A DNA stretch of 64,000 bases. Origin: Penium margaritaceum (lineage: Eukaryota > Streptophyta > Zygnematophyceae > Desmidiales > Peniaceae). The notes beneath the pieces were generated by a model, which searched no databases, was not told the origin of the DNA, and saw only the letters and a program-made list of their open reading frames with translations. Below are positions 1 through 10,229 of this stretch, piece after piece. The position numbers and the translations under genes are program-made. Within the stretch, counting starts at the first letter, position 1. Every line of letters starts with the position of its first letter. Location: assembly GCA_023375785.1 (NCBI GenBank), contig SZWC01000029.1:404750-468749 (forward strand), written 5' to 3'.

Positions 1-2
1 AG

Positions 3-2042
3 GCGAATACGACGCAACGGCTCCCCGCATCACAACCAAGTCAGATCACTATGCCAACCGGAGCACCCTCGCAGCCACCTGCGACAGGTACACCACCACA
101 GCAGTAGATGATGATGGGCACCGTACAGGCGGCGGCCATGTCGCATCCGCCCACAGCGGGATCACGGCAGCCGGCGCATGTGCCACTGCAGCCCACGATG
201 CAACTAGGAACGATGGCTGGGCCCTCCGCAATGTAGTTGCTGCCACAACAGATGCCTCAGCCCGGCAGCGGAGTCAATTACCAAGGGAACACGGCCCAGC
301 CTCTGCCGACTGGGACCCAACCAACGAGTCAGCAGCAGCAAGCGATTGGAGGTGGAACACAGTTGATGGCTACAACGCGAACTCCTGCGGTAGTGCCGGC
401 ACTGTGGACGATTGGAGGTGGAACACAACAGATGGGTCCGATGCCGGTGGGAATGGTGCCGCAGACAATCGCGCCCAACCTGACTCCACAGCAACACATG
501 CCCACCTCTCAGCAGTCCCACCACAAACAGCCGGTGGGAACAATGACAGTTGGGGCACCTCCCCAGGCCTCGCTGCCAACACCACAACAAACTGCACAGA
601 GCCACTTGTACCTGCCCCCGCAGCTGCTGCAAGGGAATCCGCACATGACCACCAGCGCTGGAGTTGCAGCTCCTCCCCATACCGCGGCCACAGCCCCACC
701 GGTTCCGATGTACTGGGTATCGCAGACAGTAGTACCACCGGCACAGGGAACCCCGATGCTGCCGAGTGGGATGGCATTCTTCTCCACACCGTACACCACC
801 TCCACAACCGCTCCCTCTTCCTGGTACATGCCTCTCCCTCCCACGCAAGCAAGTATTTCCATGCCCGCGGGGCACCTTCAGATGCCGATCCATGCCAATG
901 GATATTCCGCAGCTCTACCTGCTGCCTTCCCCCCGCCACATGCTGTGACTGCATTGACGACTAACCGCAGCACCGTCCCGCAGCTGCAGTACATCCGTTC
1001 CGAGCCTGCCAACATTCCCCGGCTGGATTCTTTCAAAGGCGCCCCGGAGGAAGACCCCTGGGTCTGGCTCAAACAAATCACCCTCTACACTAGCATCGGC
1101 CGGATTCCGCCGGACCTCTACCTCGCCACCGCGGAACTCCACCTTCAGGGAGCAGCAGCGGACTGGTATAACGCGCGAGCACCTTTTCCATCTTTTGAGG
1201 ACTTTGGCAACGCCCTCATAAAACGCTTTAAACATCTCACAAAGGAAGAAGCGTTGCGGAAGATTGAGAAAGAGGTCATGCGCAAGGATGATGACACCTG
1301 CAGATTCTTGGACCAGTTCCTGACATGGGCCTCAGTGGCCAAGAGTCCACAGGGGGAAGGACTGCCGCTGTGGGTTCTCCTGCAGAACCTCATCCGCGCC
1401 CTTCCGGACGAGATCAGCAGTCTCATGATCGCAGACCGCTACCCATCCCTGCAAGATGCGGTGCGGGACGCCACAGATATCTTCACCATGCAACGGTCGA
1501 CTCGACAATACCAGGGCGTCGACACCCACGCACCTTCGTCATCACCCGCTCCACCTCCGCAGCAGCAGAAATCAAAGGCCTGTTACACGTGCCAAAGCCT
1601 GGAACGCATCGCGCGGGACTATCCTCGCAAGAGACAAGCAGCTCCGCGCCCTGAACCAGCTTCTCAGGACCCCATGGTCCAGCAGTGGCAGCAGTATTAC
1701 AACCAGATGTGGTCCGGCCACCAGCAGCAGCATCCGCCACAGCAGCAGCAACAGCCACAGCCATTGAACCCGCCACCCACGGGACAGGACAAGGCGGCTG
1801 AGGGAGCGGGTCAGGGCCTTCTGCCAAATCCGCAGCAGAATCCCGCAGCCGGTGCTCGCAACGTGAAGCTAGGCTTGCCAATGGAAGAGGACGAAACCAC
1901 CGAAGTGGCACCAACACCTGTGGAAGCAGAGCTCATCACACGTGCCCGACGGATCAAACTCTGTGGGTGGGATTTGCAGGAGGCTGCGCAGTTGCAGGAC
2001 GATCTGCGTCGACGAGCGGAAGCTGCCGAGGCCCAGCTGTAG
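3..2042 (+). pseudogene. Gag region of the Ty3-like element (start outside window)
   Basis: The frame is open from base 3 apart from TAG at 105 and 234, then runs 237-2042 as 601 codons. Roughly the first 250 residues are low-complexity Gln/Pro/Met/Thr-rich. A retrotransposon Gag-like helical core follows at about 1000-1500: motif IPRLDSFKG, then WLKQITLY, AADWYNAR and FGNALIKRFKH. A zinc knuckle remnant at 1581-1622 reads C-x2-C-x4-R-x4-Y where the family has C-x2-C-x4-H-x4-C, so the His and last Cys are lost. The tail is Gln-rich then charged. TAG at 2040 separates it from the protease region in the same frame; GAG-to-pol readthrough is possible but the many other stops make decay more likely. 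No start codon can be assigned because the N-terminus is missing. Confidence 0.75.
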
Positions 2043-2777
2043 GAAGCCATCACTGCCCGCTCAATGCGACCCCCAGAGAAGCGCCGCCAACCTAATCCCA
2101 CGCCTGCGGTAGCGTTTACGTCCAACTCACCTACGTCTCGACCTATCCCCACCCCTGCAGCAGATTCCGCTGATCCGGTCCACAAACTCTTCACCACCCC
2201 CATTGCCTCTGTCAACTTCTTTGACTTCCTTCGTCTTCATCCTGAACTGGCTCCGCGGCTCCGAGAGGAATTTGCTAGCGCCAATCATCGCCTCCAGGCT
2301 GTGGGTATCTCTCTTGCCTGCACCACTCCGCCCCATGGCATTCAGAACACCCGACGCGTTGTGGCGGAAATGCCACCTGCATTAACTACAGAAGAAATAG
2401 AATGGGGATGGGCACCTCAACCTTTGGAACCACCCCGACGTGACGACCTCCACTACGAAGTGGCCTGTTGTGTGGTCTGGATCTGTGGCCGCAAGTTCCT
2501 GGCCATCCTTGACACTCGGGCAACCCACACTACTGTGGCCTTCCGTGTTCTCTGTCTCATTGGATGGGCAGACCGCGTCATCCCAACAAGGCGGCTGTTC
2601 AGTAACTCTGCGGGAGGGCTCGATTACGGGGATGGCGAAGTCCAAGGCTTGCCCTTGCAGGTGGGCACCCTGCATGAACCAGTGGATGTCCAAGTCACGT
2701 AGGCGCGGACCTACGATGTTCTCCTGGGCATGGACTACCTCCTTCCACGACGTGGCAACCTCCTGTTTTCCTTGGGT
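1941..2777 (+). repeat. Protease-region duplication, copy 1
   Basis: The segment from ARRIKLCGWDLQEA to the end of the first retropepsin is a diverged, co-linear copy of 4758-5510 at protein level: CGWxL, VNF, VGIxLxCT, VW(I/V)CGRKF, DT(R/G)ATHTT, YD(V/M)LL. It lies before RT. Confidence 0.7.
2043..2777 (+). pseudogene. First retropepsin-like protease domain (active site mutated)
   Basis: This is in the same frame as Gag, after TAG at 2040, and continues past TAG at 2700. A conserved segment near 2205-2330 (SVNFFDFLRLHPE, VGISLACT) precedes an aspartic protease fold. GRKFLAILDTRATHTTVAF (Asp codon at 2511) corresponds to the retropepsin D-T/S-G-A loop, but Gly is replaced by Arg, which should abolish catalysis. 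The end of the fold, YDVLLGMDYLLPRRG, lies just past the stop. The whole segment has a diverged second copy at 4758-5510 that keeps DTGA. Retropepsins cleave the Gag-Pol polyprotein as homodimers; this copy is predicted inactive. Confidence 0.75.
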
Positions 2778-4757
2778 GTCATGCAGCTTACATCCGCCAC
2801 GGGCACGAAAGACTACGCCCTCATCACTGTGGGTGACCGTATCACAGTGCCAGTAGCCGAGGCCCCAGCCTTCTCACTCACTGATGCGGCACAGGAAGAT
2901 GCTACCGCACGTTCCCGGAGCAACCTCACACCGGTGGATGATATCTTGGATGCGGAACAGCTCCCTGTTGAGGAGTGGCGTGAGCTTTGCGCGGAACATG
3001 CGGAAGCAGGGATGCGTGCCACCCTTCTGGGGTTGTGGCAGCAAGGCGAGCATGCATTCGGACCAGGCCTTCCCCTAGATGAGGATGATGACTTCTACCC
3101 CATACGTGAGAAACTGCCATGTCCGCCGCCGCGGTGGGACCATATCTTTCACCCCCGTCTCTCACCATCCCAGAAGCAGGACTTCCGGGACTTGCTGGAT
3201 TCTTTTGCTGATATCTTCGCTGGTTCTGCAACAGACCTTGGGGCGGTCAACGCCTCCCATGTCATCAACACCGGATCAGCTCCCGCGGTGAAACAGAAGG
3301 TCCGCCGAATCCTTCCTGACCAAGAGCAGATCATCAATGACGGTCTCGCAGAATTAAAAGCGCAAGGCGTGATCGTGCCCATCGTCAGTCCCTGGCGCGC
3401 TAACTTGGTCATCGTTGGAAAGCCAGACGGCTCCAAATGCTTATGTGTCGACTTCCGCGACCTCAATCGTGTCACAGAGGAAGACGCCTACCCCATGCCG
3501 CTGATCGTCGACATCCAGGAGCGTCAACAGGGGCGCGGATGGTTTGCGAAACTCGACGTCAAAGCAACCTTCCACGCCGTTCCCATGCACCCGGACTCCA
3601 TTATCAAAACAGCCTTTGTCACCCCTGAAGGCCTCTATGCCTTCACCCGCATGCCATTTGGTCTCCGTAATGCCAGCGCCACGTTCGAGCGTGTCATGGA
3701 CTCCACCCTCCGCGGTATTCCCAACGTGAGCTGCTACATCCATGCTATCATGGTTGCCGCTCACAGCTTTGAGGACCTCTTCTCCTCCCTCTCCGCTGTC
3801 TTCACTGCGCTCCGCGCTGCAAACCTTAAACTCAAGGCTGCCAAGTGTTCCATTGGTGCTGCGGAGATGGAATTCTTGGGCTTTGTCATGAGTGCTGACG
3901 GCATTAAAACCGACCCTACGAAGATTGCCGCCGTTCAAGAATGGCGACAACCCACTACTGCGGGACAGGTCAAAATCTTCTTAGGCTTCGTCTCCTTCTA
4001 CCGCAAGTTCGTCCGCGACCACGCACGCATCATCCGCCCGCTTCAGCAGTTGACTCATCAGGACATCCCGTTTGAGTGGAGTCCGGAGTGTGCGGCTGCT
4101 TGGGCGGAAATCAAACACCGCCTGGTTACGGCACCCATGTTGGAGTTCCCTGACTTCAACCTTCCCTTCGCTATCACGACCGACTGGTCGCGGGACGGCC
4201 TTGGTGCTGTACTGCCACAGCCGGTCCAGGAACCGGTTCAGCGGGTGATTGCATATGCCAGCCGCGCCCTCACTGATGGTGAACGGAACTATCCACCAGT
4301 GAAAGGTGAGTGCTTGGCTGTGTTGTGGGCCCTCCAACACTTCCGCGACTACATCAAGAATGGCAAGCCTTTCACGGTCCTGACGGATCACCAGGCGTTG
4401 CAGTGGCTACTCACGATGCAAAATCATGAGGGTATCTTGGCCAAGTGGGCTCTCCTCTTGCAAGGCTACAACATGAAGATCAAGTATCAGCCCGCATTCG
4501 CTAACCGCAACGCGGATGCCCTTAGCCGCCTTCCACGCGCGGACTGGCCACATCCCACGGACCCCCAAGACAACCTACAAGAGTCTCTCCGCGCAGACGC
4601 CTCCCCACCCGTGGATGCTGAGCCCCAGTGGGAGGGCGTTGCTCGTGAGTTCACGGAGGAAGAATCCGCGGTCGCATACCAACTTCTGTCCGAACTGGAG
4701 CCTGCTGAATGGCTGGGCACCGCGGAGATCCTCCCTGCTCTCACCGATACCAGTCTT
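2778..4757 (+). pseudogene. Reverse transcriptase and RNase H of the Ty3-like element
   Basis: This is part of one uninterrupted frame, 2703-6146. RT blocks in order: VIVPIVSPWRANLVIVGKPDG, VDFRDLNRVT, LDVKATFHAVPM (catalytic Asp codon 3555), FTRMPFGLRNASATFERVMD, then YIHA at 3735-3746 where the family has Y-x-D-D, then FLGFVMSADGIK and FLGFVSFYRKFVRDHARI. Loss of both YxDD aspartates predicts a dead polymerase. RNase H follows at about 4140-4530: ITTDWSRDGLGAVL (first Asp kept), YPPVKGECLAVLWAL (Glu kept), VLTDHQALQWL (Asp kept) and NADALSRLPR. It makes cDNA from the element RNA in autonomous relatives. Confidence 0.9.
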
Positions 4758-5510
4758 CGGCTTGCCCGCCGCTTTAACCCTGACATCTGCGGCTGGACGT
4801 TGGAGGACGTTGCAACACACATTCCCTCTCAGCCGTCGTCCCGCCGGACTCCCACAACCGCACCAGTGGCCATCGCTTCTTCCTCAACGACCCCTCCACC
4901 CACTGCCTCCCCTCTTCTTGACATGCAGCATCCCCTCTCCTTGGTCAATTTCCTTCTCCATTCCCCCACATCTGCGGAACGACTCCAGGCGCTCTTTTCA
5001 ACCTACAACCCTTCCCTCTTCCCCGTCGGCATCCGCCTCTCTTGCACCCCCACCCGTGATACAGGGGTCTGCATGGTGGCCCATGAAATTGTCACAACAC
5101 ATTCCCGCATCCGGGAGGAGGCTTGCCAAGCATCATGTACGTGGACCCCCACACCGTTGACCAACGGTCCACCACCGCCAACCGACATCCACGTGGCATG
5201 GTGTTACGTCTGGGTGTGTGGCCGTAAGTTCGTGGCCATCGTGGACACCGGCGCCACCCATACTACAATCGCGCTGCGGATAACCGGCACCCTGTGTCTT
5301 GATCACCTCATCGTTCCCACTCGACTCCGCTTCTCCATCTCCACCGGAGCCATCGATGCACCCATTGGACAGATCGAGGCCCTGCCAATCCAGGTAGCCA
5401 ACGTGCATGCACCACATACCGTGCAGGTATGTGCCATCCGCACATATGACATGCTCCTGGCAGCCGACTGGCTCACGCCGCGCCAGGCGGATATATTGCT
5501 CGGAGCGGGC
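4758..5510 (+). repeat. Protease-region duplication, copy 2
   Basis: This is the co-linear counterpart of 1941-2777 and lies after RNase H. The divergence is large, so the duplication is old and probably typical of the element lineage rather than a recent local event. Confidence 0.7.
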
Positions 5511-6146
5511 ATTCTCAGTCCCATTTCTGCAGACGGCATTCGATCGTTCACCCCGCTCTTCACTTCGGCTCGACCACTCTCCGTCCTTCCCCCTATGGTC
5601 CTCACGCCGCCCGCTTCTGGCACCCAGTTCACCCGTTGTGTTACGCGCAATTCCAACAACACCCGCGGAACAGCATCCACCATGGCTCGTCCTTCTGGCA
5701 CGGGGTCCCTGCCCTCGAACGGGGGGGGTGAGCGTGCCACGAGACGGACCTTTCGACGACAATCCACGGGCCGTGTTACAACGAGTGCAAGACGATCCGC
5801 GTCACCAGCGGTAGCGGCATCGGGTGCAACCCCAGGAGCACCTCCAGCACAAGGCCGTTTCGCGACAGGAATAGCATCACCTGGAGCCCCTCCGGGCCCG
5901 ACTCCTACGGCAACAGCAGGAGCGGCAATATCTGAGGCCTCGCCAACACCAGGCCCTCCCGCGGCACCAGAAGCCGTAGCGGCACTCGAAGCAGCAACAC
6001 TATCCGGACTTCCGGCAACAGGCCATTCCGCGGCACCAAATGAGTCAGCATCTCCTGGGGCACCCCCGGCACCAATCCTCACCGAGCAATGGCAGCATCG
6101 CCCAGTACGCCTCCGCCATCTGGTCCGACTGCATCCCCGGTGGTGA
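4758..6146 (+). pseudogene. Second retropepsin-like domain (intact DTGA) and Pro/Ala-rich linker
   Basis: This continues the RT-RNase H frame without a stop. Residues starting CGWTLEDVATH, then SLVNFLLHSPTSAERLQALF and VGIRLSCTPTRD, align in order with the segment around the first protease. The fold GRKFVAIVDTGATHTTIAL (Asp codon at 5243) has an intact active-site loop, and YDMLLAADWLTPRQ ends it near 5510. Then come about 210 residues rich in Pro, Ala, Thr and Gly, to TGA at 6144. A run of eight Gs near 5720 is a possible frameshift site. A protease after RNase H is unusual for Ty3-type elements, where it normally precedes RT. This is the only copy predicted to be catalytically competent. 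Confidence 0.75.
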
Positions 6147-6922
6147 TGACAGTTGCGGGAGCACTGCCACCGTCCGGCCCATCTGCACCAACTGCGCATT
6201 CCTCCTCGCCACCGGCCTCACACGGAATCCTACGCCCCTTACTCAGCGCCGGCACAATCATGGAGGGCGCACGGACACGTCTGTGGGAAAGCTGTGGGGA
6301 CAGTGGAGATCATCCCAAGACTGATTACCTGCTGGACGTGGTGAGCAGCGTGATCATCCACCTACTCGACGAACTCCCGGAGGCAGTCCGCGCAAACCTG
6401 GGGGATTCCTTCTTCAACCCCGCCTGGCAGGTGGTGCTGAAGGGCGCGGCCAAGACTGCCCTCGCTTTATGGTCGCAGGCACGACAGGTACAGTAGCTGG
6501 AAACGGCGGGGGCCGGGCGTCTCCTCTTGGTGCTCTGCGACCTCCTCAACCTTCGTCCAGCGCAGGCCATGGCGGGTGTGGCAACGCTCCTAGACACGTT
6601 ACATCCTGACCGCAATGTGGATGCCGCCCGCGAATGGTGGCTCCTGGTCCGCCGTGACCAAACCGCGGATCCCACACGCTGCTATGTGCATCTACTTCAG
6701 GAGCGTGCCCGGGCACTCACGATATACCACGCCGCCCGCATGCCGGCAGGAACAATGGAAGCACCGGACCGCAAGGCAAGAGCGGAACTCTGGAGGTGGG
6801 GCTACCTATTTGGGCTTACCTCCCGCAGGTGGGGACTGCAGTACACAACAACAGAGCTGGCAGCCTTCTCCGCGGCAGAGCAGCAGCATGAGCATTCGTT
6901 CACCGCCATCGCCAACGCCTGA
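6044..6922 (+). pseudogene. Unrecognised helical domain between protease 2 and the coiled-coil region
   Basis: The frame is -1 relative to the upstream ORF and opens at 6044 after a TGA, with 103 bp overlap with the upstream frame. I see no convincing slippery heptamer in the overlap, so an indel is the simpler explanation. After a Pro/Ser-rich start, the sequence looks globular and helical: LLDVVSSVIIHLLDELPEA, WQVVLKGAAKTALALWSQA, LLLVLCDLLNLRPAQAMAG, AREWWLLVRRDQT, ARAELWRWGYLFGLTSRRW. TAG at 6494 and TGA at 6920 interrupt it. I recognise no family and assign no function. Codon and base use match the rest of the element. Confidence 0.5.
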
Positions 6923-8479
6923 CGGCTGACTCAAGACAATGCCACGCGCCAGCGGGCCGTGACGGAGGTAGCGGAAGGGTTACGGAAATCCCTTCAGGGA
7001 ACTCGGACAGCAATAATAGAAGAAGCAGTACGTCACTGGACCCGTGAAGCAGTCAACGTGTGCCGCGAGGAAAAGAACCGCACCCACACTGAAACCGAAG
7101 AGGCGCAAGAGTATCTCCGCGACTCCTCGGAGCTCACAAGCATGAGGGAGCGACTGCGGGTACTTTGGCAGAAGATGGCGGAAGAACGGAGGCGGAAGGA
7201 AGAAGCTGCAGCGGAACAGAAGGTGGCGCAGGAGGTAGAAGCTGTGATAGAAGCAGTAGTTGCAGCCACAGAACACGACGTAGGAGTGGATATAACAGGA
7301 CAAGAGGCAAGAACCGCCCCGGAGGAAGAAGCAGCAGGCGCAGGAGAGGCGGTAACCGCAGCACAACAAGCAGCAGAGGCACACACAGCAGAGCTGCAGG
7401 AGGCACAAGGGGAAAGCAGGAATCAAGATCAAGACGTGCTCGCTAAAGCGGCGGCGGCCAGAGGAGGAGCGCGGAAGAACACCCCACAACTGACTCTGTC
7501 CCGGGCTCTACTCGACAGAAGAGCCAAACTCCAGCGTGCCGCCAGAAGAGCTACAGCATTCGCGGCTTCCCGGGGGCAAGCGGTCCCAGCTCACGCGGCG
7601 CCAATCAGCCGGGAGGCTGAGCCGCAAAAGGATTCCGCCGCAAAGAAACAGACACCGTTCGCGGAGACAACACCAACATCGCACCGCAAGGAAAAAGGGA
7701 AGCGGGCCATTGAGGACAGCTCCACAACCATCACTCCCGCCAAGCGCAGTGAACAAACCCGCCCCACCCCAGGAATGGGTCAGCCCGTCGACTTGGAACA
7801 TCTCGCGCAGGTTCAGTGAAGTGTCGCTCAGGCAATGGAGCTGCTCCTGGAAGTGTCCCGCAACGTACCATTGCCGGCTGGATCAGTCCTGGCGCAACTT
7901 CAACCCCTCCTGGGGGGCGCGGGTACCACACCACAACACAAGCAGGGGATTGAAGAGGGTTTCGCGGTGACAACGGTGAAGCGGAAGGCAGGAGGGGTAG
8001 TGATCTCCAAACTCAGCGAGTCACCATCAGCTGATGAAGATCAACCCATCATGAAGGGACGAGGCCTGCTGCGACTCCCCGAGGCAGCCTCAGAACAGAA
8101 GGCAGAACCAGAGGCAGGAGAGGTCCGCGGAGCACGAGGCCGGCGGTTTGGAGCGGTGCCAGAAACAACGCTGCAAAGCCAGTGGGATGAAGGGGAACTC
8201 CGCGCGGTAGGGATCCTGCGCATCTTCCCCGCCCCAGACAGCTGGGACAGGGAGCCCCCCGTCTATGACGAGAAAAACCAACGGCGGTTGCAGATGATGA
8301 AGGAAGAACAAGATGCGAGGCGGGCCCGAGGGCTGCCAGCGTTGGAAAAGGAAAGGAAGAAGAAGAAGGGAGAAGCCTCCGCGGGAAAGGTGGTGAAGGA
8401 GAAGCCCGCCGAGACGCAGGACTGGAGAATCTGGCAAGCCGCGCACATCCTGCTCCGCGCCACAACCAGCGAACAATAG
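6923..8479 (+). pseudogene. Coiled-coil and charged region upstream of integrase
   Basis: This is the same frame as the preceding segment, broken by TGA at 7817 and ended by TAG at 8477. At about 6959-7290 a long Glu/Arg/Lys/Ala-rich heptad-like stretch (SMRERLRVLWQKMAEERRRK) predicts a coiled coil. Then come an Ala/Glu/Gln-rich segment, a basic segment near 7640-7760 (HRKEKGKRAIEDSS) that could act as a nuclear localisation signal, a helical segment after 7835 (MELLLEVSRNVPLPAG) and a Lys-rich run (KERKKKKGEASAGK). No known enzyme motif is visible. It may be a structural extension of Pol or a separate cleaved product. Confidence 0.5.
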
Positions 8480-9626
8480 AAGGAGGAGGCGGACAAGGTG
8501 TATACGGACCTGGGGCCGCGGATGGGGGTGGAATATGACAGGAGGAAGAAAGACGATCTCACCCATACCTGCGAATACTATGCGTGGGAAGGTGGCCGTC
8601 TGTGGCGGACCAAGCCACAGGTCCTCTGGGTGCCCCCACCCACCTTGCAACGCGCGGTGGTCGAGGCATACCATCAACACCACCACGCTGGCGTCCAGGT
8701 ACTCAAGGAGCGTCTCACCCCCATCCTGCACATACCAAACCTCCTGGCAATGGTGAAAGACGTGGTGCAACACTGTGCCCCATGTGAAGGCCACCGCAAA
8801 ATCACGCCGCGGGACATGCCGCTCTTCCTACCTTCCCCTATCGGCGAGCCGTTAGACCGCATCATCATCGACTTCCACGGACCTCGCCCTCGCCGCGCCC
8901 AAGGAGAGCGGTACTGGATCGCAGCGGTGGATCATTTCACCAAGTACATATGGGTCCGGGCTGTTCCCGACAAATCCTCGGAGCGCGCGGCACGCTTCAT
9001 CAGGGAAGAGGTGTTCTACAAGTTCGGAGGATGTCGCGTGGTGCACAGTGACAACGGCACTGAATTTGCAGGAGCGTTCCGTGAAGAGCTCGCGNATCGG
9101 CGAGCCGTTAGACCGCATCATCATCGACTTCCACGGACCTCGCCCTCGCCGCGCCCAAGGAGAGCGGTACTGGATCGCAGCGGTGGATCATTTCACCAAG
9201 TACATATGGGTCCGGGCTGTTCCCGACAAATCCTCGGAGCGCGCGGCACGCTTCATCAGGGAAGAGGTGTTCTACAAGTTCGGAGGATGTCGCGTGGTGC
9301 ACAGTGACAACGGCACTGAATTTGCAGGAGCGTTCCGTGAAGAGCTCGCGGAATGGGGAGTGCAGCATGTGCATTCTAGACGGTACCGGCCCCAATCCTA
9401 GGGCCAGGTCGAGCGGCTACACGAGATCTTGGAGCGAGCAGTGGCCACCGCGGAGGCCACAGACTGGGGGGAGACCCTCAAGAAGACTGCTCACCTCATC
9501 AACATCACCCCTAGCCGCGCCACCACATTTTCGCCACATTCCCTTCTCTTCGGGCAGCCTCCGCGTGCGGCACTTGGCATGCCGCAGCCTCCACTACTGC
9601 TGCCACTGGACCCCGAGCAGCAGTAA
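8480..9626 (+). pseudogene. Integrase, zinc-binding and catalytic core
   Basis: An HHCC-type zinc domain at about 8665-8790 (YHQHHHAGVQVLKERL, then HCAPCEGHR) is followed by a DDE core: IIIDFHGPRPRR (Asp 8870), VVHSDNGTEF (Asp 9050, repeated at 9306) and GQVERLHEI (Glu 9411). Between the second Asp and Glu lie 34 residues, one fewer than the common 35. TAG at 9399 falls in PQS-stop-GQVER and TAA at 9624 ends the segment. A 255-bp stretch is present twice around a single N at 9095; this is almost certainly an assembly error, and removing 256 bp restores one frame through the core. Integrase inserts the cDNA into the genome. Confidence 0.88.
8840..9350. other. False tandem duplication around a single N (contig overlap)
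   Basis: 8840-9094 and 9096-9350 appear identical over 255 bp and are separated by one N at 9095. The duplicate breaks the integrase frame, and collapsing it repairs the frame exactly. This is the signature of two contigs that overlap but were joined without merging. Confidence 0.9.
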
Positions 9627-10229
9627 GAAGGAGGCTCAGAGAAGGAGCGAGAACTGGCAAGGGACAAAGAAGTGCAGGAGTGGTACCGATTGCGATGTCA
9701 AAAAACCGCCGCGGTGAGGGCAGAGGCACGTCTCAGAGCATCGGTTTCAGCTTGGCGCGGATTTGATGTTGCCAACCGACGCCTTAACCATGGGGCGATT
9801 GAGGAAGGGAACCTGGTCTACCTCCGCCCCTTCCCCGATGCAGGGCGTGAACCAGAAGAGGCGCGGCAGGTGTATCGCGTAGCCGCAGTGGACGCGGGAC
9901 GAGTGTGGTTGGAAGGGCCAGATGGGTTCAGTGAACGGAGCTACCCTGCAACAGAGTTCGTTCTGCTACCCCTGGCCTGGCAGACGCACATACCCGGCAC
10001 AGGTGGAGAACTCCCTCCGCTGGAGGCACGCACGGGATCAAGGGGATGGCGCGCGAAGGAGGTGCTGGAACAATGCGAGACCCAGGTGTCGGAGCAGGAG
10101 GAAGTGTGGAGCCAGGAACCACCCGAGGAACCAACGGACGGTTCTGATGTGCAGGATGTCTCCGCAGAAGAAAGACGCGCGGTGCACAAGCAGCAGGAGC
10201 AACAGGAGCCGTAGGAACAACAGGAGTAA
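9627..10229 (+). pseudogene. Integrase C-terminal region
   Basis: This is the same frame as integrase after the duplication is collapsed. A helical, basic stretch (EWYRLRCQKTAAVRAEARLR) precedes an SH3-like barrel typical of integrase C-termini: EEGNLVYLRPFPDAGREPEE, then YRVAAVDAGRVWLEGPDG and YPATEFVLLP. I see no chromodomain. The segment then becomes Glu/Gln-rich and is interrupted by TAG at 10212 and TAA at 10227. The same frame continues into the zinc-module region. Confidence 0.7.

Noticed and set aside
204-954. Long minus-strand and alternate-frame ORFs over Gag, such as 204-893
   Set aside because: They are shadows of the Gln/Pro-rich Gag frame, with no recognisable domain.
2040-2702. 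Programmed readthrough of TAG at 2040 and 2700
   Set aside because: Two stops within one polyprotein plus a dozen others make ordinary decay simpler; the following bases do not resemble the known CAA-TAG-CAR-YYA context.
6044-6146. Programmed -1 frameshift between the two long frames of the Ty3-like element
   Set aside because: The overlap holds no good X-XXY-YYZ heptamer. An indel is enough, but sister copies would decide.
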